This document shows positions 47,258 to 57,246 of a stretch of 64,000 nt of DNA, one piece after another; position 1 is the first letter of the stretch; the number at the start of each line of letters is the position of its first letter. A program made the translations under genes and the position numbers. This DNA is from Linum tenue (lineage: Eukaryota > Streptophyta > Magnoliopsida > Malpighiales > Linaceae): positions 25,941,475 through 26,005,474 of the forward strand of contig CAMGYJ010000008.1 in assembly GCA_946122785.1 (NCBI GenBank), given 5' to 3'. The notes beneath the pieces were generated by a model, which saw only the letters and a list, made by a program, of their open reading frames with translations, was not told the DNA's origin and did no database searches.

Positions 47258-48949
47258 TTAGAACTCCCAAACGAGCTCCTGGTATGTCGGCTTGGCGAGG
47301 AGAGAAGGCGCCGCCAACCATAAGCGCGAACAGCGGCCTCCATCTGTGGCCACGCTGTCCACCAATGTCATCGCTAGCAATCGCTCACTCGGGAAGGAGT
47401 CATCGATCTCTTCCACGAAATTGTCCACCGGAGGGGCTTCCAACTGTGATATATGATATGCAGCAACTCCCTTTTTGTCCCGGATTTCGATATCGGATTC
47501 CTGCAGAAGCAGGATCCAGCGGATGAGCCTAGGCTTTGCATCAGCCTTGCTCATCAGATAGCGAATTGTCGAGTGATCTGTGTAGACCACCACATGGGAG
47601 AGCACCAGATATGGTTGGAACTTATCAAATGCATACTCCACAGCGAGTAGCTCCTTTTCAGTGGTTGTGTAATTCTCCTTTTCATCGTTCAAGGTCTTTG
47701 ACGCATAATAGATGGGCTGGAAGTGCTTCTCGCGTCTCTGACCCAGAACTTCTCCGACCGCAAAATCACTCGCATTGCACATCAGCTCAAAGGGAAGAGA
47801 CCAGTCAGGAGTCACCATGATGGGTCGAAAGCAGCTGTGCACTCAGAAGTGAACTGGAATGGTGCATCCTTCTCCAACAACTTGGTTAGAGGCAGGCCGA
47901 TCTTTGAGAAATCTTTAATGAAGCGCCGGTAGAAGCATGCATGACCCAGAAAGTTGCGAATCCCCTACACAGAAATGGGAGGAGGTAGCTTACTAATCAT
48001 CTCAATCTTCGCGCGATCTACCTCAATCCCCTGCTTGGAGATCTCGTGCCCGAGCACACAATCCCTTCACGAACCATAAAATGGCACTTCTCCTAGCTGA
48101 GTGCCAGATTAGCCTCCTCGCACCTCTTCAGAACGAGCTCCAGGTTATGGAGACAATGAGTGAAGGAATCTCCATAAACCGAGAAGTCATCCATGAAGAC
48201 TTCCATGATCTCTCCGACCAGTCGGTCGAAGATCGCCAGCATGCATCTCTGGAAGGTTGGCGGTGCATTACACAGCCCGAATGGAATCCTATGGTAAGCA
48301 AAAGTACCGAAGGGGCAAGTGAATGTGGTCTTCGCCTGATCCTCTGGTGCGATAGGAATCCCGAAATAACCAGACATGTCATCCAGGAAGCAATAAAACT
48401 CATGGCCAGCCAACCTCTCCAGCATATGATCAATGAAAGGTAGGGGAAAATAGTCTTTCCTAGTGGCGTCGTTCAGTCGCCGGTAATCGATGCGGACTCT
48501 CCAGCTGGTCACAGTCCGCATCGGGATTACCTCGTTCTTCTCATTCGGGACCACAGTCATCCCGCCTTTCTTCGGGACCACCTGAGTGGGGCTGACCCAC
48601 TTGCTATTAGATATAGCAAAGATGATCCCTGCATCCATTAACTTCACAATCTCTGCCCGGACCACTGCCTCCAAGTTAGGAGACAATCTCCGTTGTGGCT
48701 TCCTGACTGCTTAACCTCATCCTCCATCGGAATTCTGTGGGAGCAGAAGGATGGGCTAATGCCTCTGATATCTGTTATCTTCCACGCCATGGCCCGTGCA
48801 TACTTCTTCAGCAGAGCCACCAGCCTGTTCTTCTGCTCGGGTGTCAGATCCGAGCTGATAATAACCGAGAGCTTATTCCCCTCCCGGATAAATGCATACT
48901 CTAGGTGAGAGGGGAGGGGCTTAAGCTCTAGCTCCGGTGGCTCCTCCAA
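47258..48949 (-). pseudogene. Athila pol: reverse transcriptase and RNase H
   Basis: The RT frame contains LPSHLEYAFIREGNKLSVII and LTPEQKNRLVALLKKYARAM. After a frameshift near 48690 it continues with EAVVRAEIVKLMDAGIIF, WVSPTQVVPKKGG, RIDYRRLNDATRKDYFPLPF, FDRLVGEIMEVFMDDFSVYG (catalytic MDD intact) and a break near 48090. RNase H (47842-47258) reads [36 protein letters not shown] and [15 protein letters not shown], with Asn at the usual first Asp. It ends in SERLLAM.. and runs on in frame toward the ORF-1-like domain, so integrase has been lost between them. Confidence 0.85.
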
Positions 48950-49737
48950 TGATGTGGCGATCCGGGGCGAGATAGGGATCGGCTTGAAAGTTTTCTCTCA
49001 CCCCTCGATCGCTGCCTCGTCTAGCTCCGCGAGCTGCTCCTCCAGCTGCAACACCTGTGATGCCTGTTCCACTAGAAAAAGACAACGCTCGAGGAAATCG
49101 TCAGTACCCGCACTCGTGATGGCGAGTGCGGTCTCACAAAATTAGCAATAACATCACAGTAGTCTAAATCATCATGGAGCTGGGGGTGTTTCATATTATC
49201 AGAAATAGTGAGCGCCTTGGCGGTGGCGAGAAAAGGTCTACCCAGTATTAAAGGCACATCCACATCCTCGTTTATATCAAGAATCACCAAATCAACAGGA
49301 TATGAGAATGGCCCTACTGCGACTATCAAGTCCTCTGCAATGTCCCTACGATGCACAATGGATCTATCAGCAAGTTGAATGCTCATCCTAGTATTACTGG
49401 GTTCACCTAAGCCTGGCTTTTTTAACAGTTTATATGGCATGACGTTTATGCTAGCGCCTAAATCCGCCAAGGACTTTCCTATATGCAAACTACCAATCAT
49501 GCAAGGGATAGTAAAACTCAATGGGTCTTTGCTCTTCACTGTTAGTTTGTTCTGCAGGATGGCAGAACACTCCTCGTTGAGCATCACCGTTGATAGTTCC
49601 CCAAGCTTCCTCTTGTTGGTGAGGAGATCCTTCATGAACTTAGCATACTTGGCTATAGCTTGTGCCACACTCCCAAGCTGGGTCTGGATATCTCCCAGCA
49701 CAGTCTGCGTGTTTCTCTGGCCAGCTTCTAGCTCCAA
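48950..49737 (-). pseudogene. Athila protease region
   Basis: Retropepsin-like frame at 49737-49072: LNEECSAILQNKLTVKSKDP, FTIPCMIGSLHIGKSLADLG, the active-site segment DLGASINVMPYKL, ILGRPFLATAKALTI and DLDYCDVIAN. The catalytic Asp is present. Sequence 49071-48950 joins this to RT in another frame. Confidence 0.82.
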
Positions 49738-50941
49738 GAATTTACCTGAAGCTTCTCCATGAACTGCTCGATATTACTGAACTGCCCCTGACTGCTGAAA
49801 TGGCCGCACCTGTGACTGAGGAGGAACTGGCCCCTGTCTGGGCGGGTAAAGAGGTTGTTGCTGCTGAAATTGTCCTTGTTTGGGCTGGCAAGGAGGCCTC
49901 TAGAAGCCTGGCGGTCCCTGGGAGACTGGTGGTCTAGGATTGGCCCCAACCCATGAGAAGTTGGGATGCTGGCGCCACCCCTCATTGTAAGTGTTGCTGT
50001 AGGGGTCGAAATGCCTGGCATTGCTGATGAAGTCCACCTGCTCCTGGGGAGTAGACGACTCCCTCATCGCCTGACAGTCCTCCATGGTGTGATGGGAGCT
50101 TTCACACCACTAGCAGTGCATTGCCTGCTGCTGTCTTGTACCTGAAATCATTCCAGAGCGATCAATGGCTGAAACCAGTTTCGATACCACCTGCACCAAA
50201 TTAGACGACTAGGAGCTACAGCATGCACACCCCGCCCAGGTGCTCGTCTCGATCTCCTCGCAGTTCCCCAATCATAGCCATGCTCTGCCATCTCTTCAAA
50301 AAGTTGATTCAGCTGTGTCGGTGTCTTGGTGAGCATATTCCCTCCGCAAACCGAGTCAATCAGCTGTTTGTTTTCCAGGAAGAGGGCATGGTAGAAGGTA
50401 CCACCTTGAAGGCGTCGGTAAAACCATGGTTGGGACACTTGAGGAAGAGACTGATGTATCTCTCCCAAGCATCCTGAATGGTCTCATATTCATCCTGAGC
50501 AAAGTGGATGATTTGCTTTTGCAGGTCCGCCGTCTTGGACGGAGGATGGTAGCATGTGAGGAACTTTTCCCCAGGTTGGCGAACGTGGTGATCGCGCCTG
50601 GAGGTCGAGTGTCCAGCCACTCCTTGGCTTGCCCCTCTAGAGTAAATGGGAAGTACCTGAGCAGGATGGCATCGGCTGGAACCCCATTGATGAGCTCGTG
50701 GAATCGCCTCAGGTGTGATCGGGGGCACTCCCCCTCCTTGCCACGGAATACACAACATGGTGATGACAGAGATGCTCGACTCAAAGTTATTTGCTGGAAC
50801 TTGAGGGAGTTGGATGGGCGACCTCATGTCCGCGGCTCTGGCTGTCCAGTAATACCCCATGGTCTGCTCCTCAGGAATGACCACATCATTGTTCTGTGGG
50901 TCACCCATTTCTTCCTCCTCAGCGATTTTCAATTGTGCTAG
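49728..50941 (-). pseudogene. Athila gag
   Basis: The retrotransposon gag domain (capsid) is spread over shifted frames: MGYYWTARAADM and PQVPANNFE near 50850; HLRRFHELINGVPADAILLRYFPFTLEGQAKEWLD at 50700-50600; KFLTCYHPPSKTADLQKQI and DEYETIQDAWERY at 50570-50450; then FYHALFLENKQLIDSVCGG and TPTQLNQLFEEMAEHGYDW at 50400-50270. A zinc-knuckle-like CX2CX4HX4C remnant lies near 50105, followed by a Gln/Pro-rich tail (NTYNEGWRQHPNFSWVGANP). At least three frameshifts disable it. Confidence 0.8.
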
Positions 50942-51170
50942 AGCCTCCTCCGCAGCCAGTCGCTCCTTTAAAGCCCACTTTAAGTTCCTACAACTCCGTT
51001 CAAGCTCCTAGTCTATTGATAGTAAATCTCTCGACTTGCTACTAGTCATGCACTACCTGCACACAGAATGCAAACACAACCCGTGAAGGCACAAAGGTGG
51101 AAGAGAGAGAATGCAGTAAAGAAAAAGCTAGAGTAACAAACTTTCACGTTTCCACAATAACCTAGAAGTC

Positions 51171-51190
51171 CCCCAGCAACGGCGCCAAAA
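51171..51190 (-). promoter_or_regulatory. tRNA-Asp type primer binding site
   Basis: On the minus strand TTTTGGCGCCGTTGCTGGGG lies 5 nt after the LTR end. It closely matches the primer site used by Athila/Tat retrotransposons. Confidence 0.8.
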
Positions 51191-51195
51191 AAACT

Positions 51196-52608
51196 TGACA
51201 CGCTAAAACACAACGCCAAACTGCGACCAAGTGTAATCGCAGTCCGGAAATGCAGTAAGTGGCAAGCTCTATTTGTCAACCCGAGGTCTAGATCTACTGC
51301 CTACTCCGTGATTATCTATTATCTAGCAAACTAAGTCGAGTGATTGTGATTTTAACTAAAAGCAATAAGAAAGCAGGAAATGGTTCAAAGTTCTTTAGCA
51401 AGGGAAGAGTCACTCGGGAATGAGTCCCCCTAGCTCCTTAGTTAGGTTGGGGTTGTAATTACCCTGGGTTGATTAACTGTTGATTAAACTGCGGAAGATC
51501 CGACAGTAGCTTGGAATCTCTTAAGCCGACCAAGCCCTCTCAGGCAGGCTAACCGGCAGGCGACTAACCTTCACCGGGATACACTGCTAAGACAATAAGC
51601 ACAGAACTCCACTACTGGAATTGGGTTCCAGTACAAAGCAGTAAATCGATTAACTCTCGTATAACCAAACTACCACTATCGATTGATGAATCTCTAACAA
51701 CCTAATCAGATTCTATCTATCTCAGGTTGCAGTAGAAATCAAGAAAAGATGATCAGACTTCAATTGACTGAATGAATCATGCATCAATAGATTATAACCA
51801 ATCAGTATATCAATCCCAAGTCATTACAATCAAGATTCCAAACACATGGAACTAGGGTTCTTCATACCCAAGTGAGAGAAGGTTCTACTCCATAGAGAGA
51901 GAGAGGAAAATAGAAATCAGAGTAGTCATACTCATAAAGATGAAGATAATCTACTCCAATGGTGAGAAATTCACTCCAAATAGCTCCTAGGGTTTGTTCT
52001 TCGCACTTTCACTCTCTAAAGCTTTGTTTTTTGGTCAAAAATTTGATCCCCTCTCCTTTGGCTAAAATTTGCCTCAAAAGCCCGATTCTGGGCAAAACAC
52101 GATCGATGACACAGCCGTGTTTTTCTTTTGCTCGTCCGTGTTCTCGTCACGTGTTAAAAACACGCCCTCGCCACCCTAAAACACGGTTGTGCCCACTTAT
52201 TGACACGGTCGTGTTTTACTTCACTTATGCCCGTGTTTTGGACTTCGCAGCAGCCTCCAAAAGAAACCTCTCGGCATAAATAACACAGTCTGAAACACGG
52301 CCGTGTTATTCTTTAGTCCAGCCAGTGTTTTGATTTTTCATCAGTTCAGCTCTCGCACTAAAAACACTGGTTTGCTCGTCCGTGTACACGGTCGTGCTCT
52401 TCAGGCCTCCTGCTCGTGTTTTGACCCTAGCTCGACCGAATGACCTCCAAAATCCCCGAAACTCGTGCCTAGCCTTCCCTTCGATGTCTGGGACTTGAAA
52501 TGTGACAAAGTAGCACCACCCAGCGTAAAATAGGTCAAAAATGCACGACTACAAGCCGCAAACGGATAAGAACTAATGGTGCAAACATTTGCAAATACAC
52601 CATAATCA
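51196..52608 (-). mobile_element. 5' LTR of the Athila-type element (1413 bp)
   Basis: Plus-strand ends are TGACACGCTAAAAC and CCATAATCA, so the LTR has TG..CA ends. The primer site follows at 51190. The body contains CACGGCCGTGTTTT-type words (52080-52450). Confidence 0.75.
52080..52450. repeat. interspersed ACACGGYCGTGTTTT words inside the LTR
   Basis: At least eight variants of ACACGGCCGTGTT / GTCCGTGTTTT are irregularly spaced. A similar style occurs at 4992-5280. Confidence 0.7.
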
Positions 52609-53223
52609 TATACTGATTGATTTTAATCGATTAATGCATGATTCATTGAGTCAATTGAAGCCTGATCATCTTTTCTTGATTTCTACTGCAACCTGATATA
52701 GATAGAATCTGATTAGGTTGTTAGAGCTTCATCAATCGGTAGTGGCAGATTGGTTATACGAGAGTCAATCAATTTACTGCTTTGTACTGGAATCCAATTC
52801 CAGTAGTGGAGTTCTGTGCTTATTGCCTCAGCAGTCTATCCCGGTGAAGGCTAGTCGCCTGCCGGTTAGTCTACCTGATAGGGCTTGGTCAGCTTAAGAG
52901 ATTTCAAGCTACTGTCGGATCTTCTGCAGTTTAATCAACAGTTAATCAACCCAGGGTAATTACAACCTTGACCTAACTAAGGAGCTAGGGGGACTCATTC
53001 CCGAGTGACTCTTCCCTTGCTAAAGAACTTTGAACCATTTCCTGCTTTTTTACTGCTTTTACTTAAAATCATAATCACTCTACTTAGTTTGCTAGATAAT
53101 AGGTAATCACGGAGTAGGCAGTAGATCTAGACCCCGGGTTGACAAATAGAACTTGCCACTAGTCTGCATTTCCGGATTGCGATTACACTTGGTCGTAGTT
53201 TGGTGTTGTGTTTTAGCGTGTCA
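52609..53223 (+). mobile_element. second LTR fragment, inverted against the first
   Basis: These 615 bases are the reverse complement, with scattered differences, of 51196-51810, ending GTTTTAGCGTGTCA. It starts exactly where the 5' LTR ends. The two arms plus the 800 bp between them make a near-palindrome of 2 kb. Confidence 0.85.
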
Positions 53224-54318
53224 TGTACGGTGGAGTTTCGTGAGCCGTAACAGAAACAAACCAGCCCATTTGATGGCCCATATTGACTGTAGTTGGGATA
53301 GTGAAGACTGAAGAGGTGTGGATTGATAGCCCACTTTACTTTCTTGTACCTCTTCTTAGAGAGGATGTTCTTGAAAACTCTTATGATTATGTTTAAATAA
53401 ATGGATGCAGTTTTCTCTCAAAAAAGAATCCCTAAAAATTCATTTTCACCCAACTTGGGCGGGCCCGGCCCGTTAGCCGGATGAGATTAATATGATATCA
53501 TTGTTGTAGGTAATATGCATTACACGAAATAGGATCAAACGACAACCCAATAAGTATATGTTGTCATTTCACAAAAAAAAAAAAAAAGTGTAGATCTAAA
53601 CTTACTGGGAGCTTTGACAACCATTAGAACTGAGAGTCATCGATAAACATAATTTTCTATTATTACTCACCTAATCATCTTTTAGTACTCCTATATTCAT
53701 ATGCAATTCCTATGCTGGAAAACAATATCCGCGTAAAACAAGTTTGGATTGTGTTTCATGCTACTATTCCTTTTTTTTTTTTTTTTTTTCCTTCTCGTCT
53801 CCTTTGGGTTTAGATTATGAAATCACATAGGAGTTTTGCGTTCAAATGTAGAGAGAAAAAACTAAAGAAACGATAGCATTAGAGAAGATAATTAAAAATA
53901 TGACAATCCTAAAATACTCTTCCAATAAATGTTTTGAGGGTTGAGATTTTTAAATATCGAAAATCAAATTATGTAAACTCCCAATATAAATGCTTATGAT
54001 TGGATTTAGGGAGAAATACACACGAAACCATTGAACTTTGAGAATTGGAAAATGGTACTATTTAAGAGAATTTAGGACATCGGGTATCATGTAAGTAAAC
54101 TAAATGCGCCTCCTTCCATTTTTCAATCAATTTCACTAACGGGTTTTAGAATGGAGATAGATGAAATGTTGTTTTGTTATTCGCTCTATCATGTTTTATT
54201 GAAATATTCAAAATTAAATTTTAGCGATTATTCTTTACTAAGTGATAAGTTGTGTGACGGTTTATGATAAATTGATAATTACCATAAAATACCAAATCCT
54301 AATCATTAAACACAAAGA
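53224..54318. other. intergenic, no gene seen
   Basis: AT-rich sequence with A and T runs (about 53572 and 53770) and a short GGGCGGGCCCGGCCCGTTAG patch near 53460 that recalls hAT subterminal words. No domain found. Confidence 0.4.
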
Positions 54319-55900
54319 TTTTTTTTTTTTTTGGCAAAGTCAGGGGTAAAAAGTTAAGTCATACAAAGAAAATAAGTAATGCGCGGGAGTCAACCAATGG
54401 TCGAACTCCTGATGAGAGTGCTTTTTGTGCCACATGATGGGCGGCCCTATTAAGTTAACGAGAAACAAAGCCGGAAGAGATCCAACTGAATTGGGAAGCT
54501 AAAACCCGGGCATCTTCGAGCACAGCTCCACTCCGATCATGAGCAAAATCATCCCCCACCATCCGTGTTATCAATTGTTGTGAGTCCCCATAAATTTTGA
54601 CAAAAACAAAGCCATGGGTCAAGCACCATTGTAAAGCATCTCCTAGGGCTAAACATTCCATAACAAAGGAATCTTTTAAGCCTTCATAACATTTCCGAAA
54701 GTGAAGAGAATATTACCTGATGCTTAGAAACCCACAAAACCAATACTTCCGCCTTGTCTACACTTAGCCGCACCATGGAACCAAACATTTATTGTGTTTG
54801 GATGAAGTCCATCCACAATCAGGCAGCCATTTCCAAGTCTGCTGGGAGCAGAGCTGTTTGCTTGTGCATAGGGGTGGGAAACGAAAAACGAGTATTTGAG
54901 TATTACGGGTACCCATATTACCCATAATAGTATTAACGGATGGGACTTGGGATTGTACATTCCTAATATGGGTACCTACGTTACCCGCAAATACCTGTTT
55001 GGGTAATATGGGTACCCGTTATACCCATTCAAAATACTTGGGATTTTCTAATTGTTATAATACCCTTAGGAATAATTAAAAACAAAGACAGCCACTACAC
55101 TAAACTACATTGGGCTCATGATTTGAGAATTAGACACTTTGATCATCACATGCCACACTATTAGCTAAGCTTCTAGCTGTTTATTAAGGATTCCTCTGCT
55201 GGTTGCAGTTTCTGGTTATAAAGTAATGCAATTTATTGAAGTTTGTTTGTTGTGTCGAATGAAGGTTATTTGTTGTTTATTGTTTGGTTCTTTTACTGAA
55301 GTTGGAATGGTCCCGGTCAGACTAGTTAGAATTGATGAATTCACCGTCTTCTCATTCTGCTGCCCTTCCTTTATGATTATGATCAGGCAGCTTGTAGAAC
55401 AACATCAGTTTGCAGAAGCCAGAACAGTAGCAACATGCCTCCCCAGTTGGTTGTGTCGAATGGATCTTATTTGAAGCATAACAACAGCATACGTCAGCTT
55501 CCTTCTTAGTTGTTATGGCTTATGGAATGCTTTATTTCTATGCGTTGTGATTCTTCATGAATGTGTAGTTTGCAAACCGAGTATTTGTGATTGTGTGGTT
55601 GGGATGGATTTTGTGATTGTTACGCAAGTACAAGTTAAGTTTAAACTTTTGTTAAAATTATAGTTATTCAAATTTTGGGTATTTATGGGTACCCGTTATC
55701 CGTCCCGTACGGGTAATGGGTACCCGTTTACCCATATGGGTTTGGGATATGGGATGAACTTTGGTCTCCAAACGGGACGGGTATCCCGTCTCGTCCCGTT
55801 GCCCACCCCTACTTGGGCATTGGTTGGTGCAGCTCTGTTAGTCTCGGTTGAATGTCTAAGGAGACTACACAAGCCTTAGCATCCAATGATGAATCACCAA
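54319..55900 (-). pseudogene. 5'-truncated LINE 3' end with RNase H domain
   Basis: The minus strand encodes an RNase H-like (RVT_3-type) domain: VDGLHPNTINVWFHGAAKCRQ, GGSIGFVGF, then ECLALGDALQWCLTHGF, VKIYGDSQQLITRM and DARVLASQFSWISSGFVSR. This is the usual C-terminal domain of plant L1 ORF2 proteins. A T run at about 54320-54332 is the poly(A) tail. The frame upstream (ETNRAAPTNAQ, about 55850-55812) is separated from the rest by the hAT element at 54869-55811. Stops near 54700 also break it. Confidence 0.75.
54869..55811. mobile_element. non-autonomous hAT element (943 bp)
   Basis: The ends are TAGGGGTGGGAAACG and, on the complement, TAGGGGTGGGCAACG (14 of 15). It is flanked by CTTGTGCA (54861-54868) and CTTGGGCA (55812-55819), an 8 bp duplication with one mismatch. 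Subterminal zones carry GGGTACCC and ATGGGTA repeats in both orientations. The interior ORF at 55226-55474 has no recognisable domain. Confidence 0.9.
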
Positions 55901-56892
55901 CATGGAAAATTCAATAGCCGAAGGAGCATCCCTGCAAACCAAAATAGAGAAAACGGAACTAGGACCATAAAATGCAATAAACCATTTAAAGGATACAATG
56001 CTCCATCTGGTATGTAGTTAGTAAAATTGTGGCCCAAGTGTAATTAGTTACCATACGGAACTAGGACCTTAAAAACGAAGAAGTTACCATATGGTATGTA
56101 GTTGGTAAAAAAAATTTCTCGGAATATATTGAAAATTGATCTCATTTTGTATAGCACAACGAACTCGTTCCATTTGTGCAAATTTTTTTTTTTTTTTTTG
56201 AAATCCTAGTTAGAACAAAGAAGATAAGAGCCGATTAAGAAAATAGGGAAAATAAAATGTCTTTAATTGACAACCTTTAGATCTGAATTTTCTGAACCCA
56301 CTTAGATCTAAAGGTCCAAATTTAGTTACTCATAGGTCTGTTGGTTACTGACTCTATCCTAAGCCATCTTCCTCTGTCCCAATCAAGCAAGAAGGGAAGG
56401 TGTTCAAATCAAATGAACTTACCTCATTTGAGAACAACGGCTAGTTTATAACCAGTATAAAGGATGAGCAGAAGCATGAGCATAGATAACTTTTCGTGCG
56501 ATGAAGGAATACAGAAGCTAAGGAAATTGCGTGCAACCTTGATTTGAAAAGTGGTCCTAAACCAGATTAGGGAAATCGATTCCTCAACTGGATAGCTGGG
56601 TTGAATCTCTGTGGGTAGATAGTAACTAGATTAACCATCCTGGATTGGATTGGTTGATCTCGCATGAGTGTAACTCTGGTCGGAACTTCAAAATCATATC
56701 TCTAGTGGATCGTCGGAAACCACAAATCAGTGATTATCCGACCGTGGAATATTCGATAGTGCACTGTGACTACGAAAACCACGTAAAAATATTGTGTGTC
56801 TCTTTATTTTCTGTCAATTATAGTGTTTCTGTGATTATACTCTGTTTTGCTTTGTGTAAGCCCAATTCTCGTATAGATCACTAGGGAATAAT
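55901..56892 (+). other. copia LTR fragments
   Basis: TGTGGCCCAAGTGTAATT at 56025 repeats the start of the LTR at 56893, so a broken copy of the same LTR lies here. 56640-56870 (ACCACGTAAAAATATTGTGT, TTTCTGTGATTATACTCTG) looks like the end of another copia LTR. A T16 run lies near 56190. No coding sequence. Confidence 0.45.
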
Positions 56893-57246
56893 TGTGGCCC
56901 AAGTGTAATTTTCACTTAATGGTTTAATATATAAGGTAAGTCATATATTGGATAGGTTAATGAAAGGTAAATTCCTAATATACCCTGATGGTGGGTCTAT
57001 ATAAAGAAACCCTAGGATTGGTCCTCTCTCAACCCATTACGTAGAATTTCTTGGTCGTCACAGAAATCTCTAAACCTAAAACCTAAAGGGGTCAAGAGGG
57101 AGAAACTCAATTCTGGTGATTACTACTCAAGCTGCTCTCGTCATGGATCGAGGTAGGTTTCCTTGATCTATTACCGATTCGTGAAATCATCTAATTCTAA
57201 GATCCATGCTTTTATGATCTATGTTTACATGTGGTATCAGAGTCTG
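56893..57246 (+). mobile_element. copia 5' LTR and primer binding site
   Basis: The LTR (about 56893-57229) begins TGTGGCCCAAGTG and ends TGTTTACA. A TATATAAAG box at 56998 lies in GGTCTATATAAAGAAACC. TGGTATCAGAGTCTGG (from 57232) is the standard initiator-tRNA-Met primer site with one change. No 3' LTR was found. Confidence 0.8.

Larger units (their letters stand above)
46199..52608 (-). mobile_element. Athila-type Ty3/gypsy retrotransposon
   Basis: Read on the minus strand: 5' LTR (52608-51196), primer site, gag, protease, RT, RNase H, then an ATHILA ORF-1-like domain. The integrase region is absent. The primer site TTTTGGCGCCGTTGCTGGGG fits tRNA-Asp, as in Athila/Tat elements. No same-orientation 3' LTR is present; instead a reversed LTR fragment lies at 46017-46198. 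Confidence 0.82.

Noticed and set aside
47453..47932. Plus-strand frames opposite Athila RNase H
   Set aside because: Antisense shadows of the minus-strand pol region.
54281..55955. ACCATAAAAT on both sides of the truncated LINE as its target duplication
   Set aside because: The left copy is about 37 bp away from the poly(T) run and the right copy does not adjoin a definable LINE 5' end, so chance is likely.
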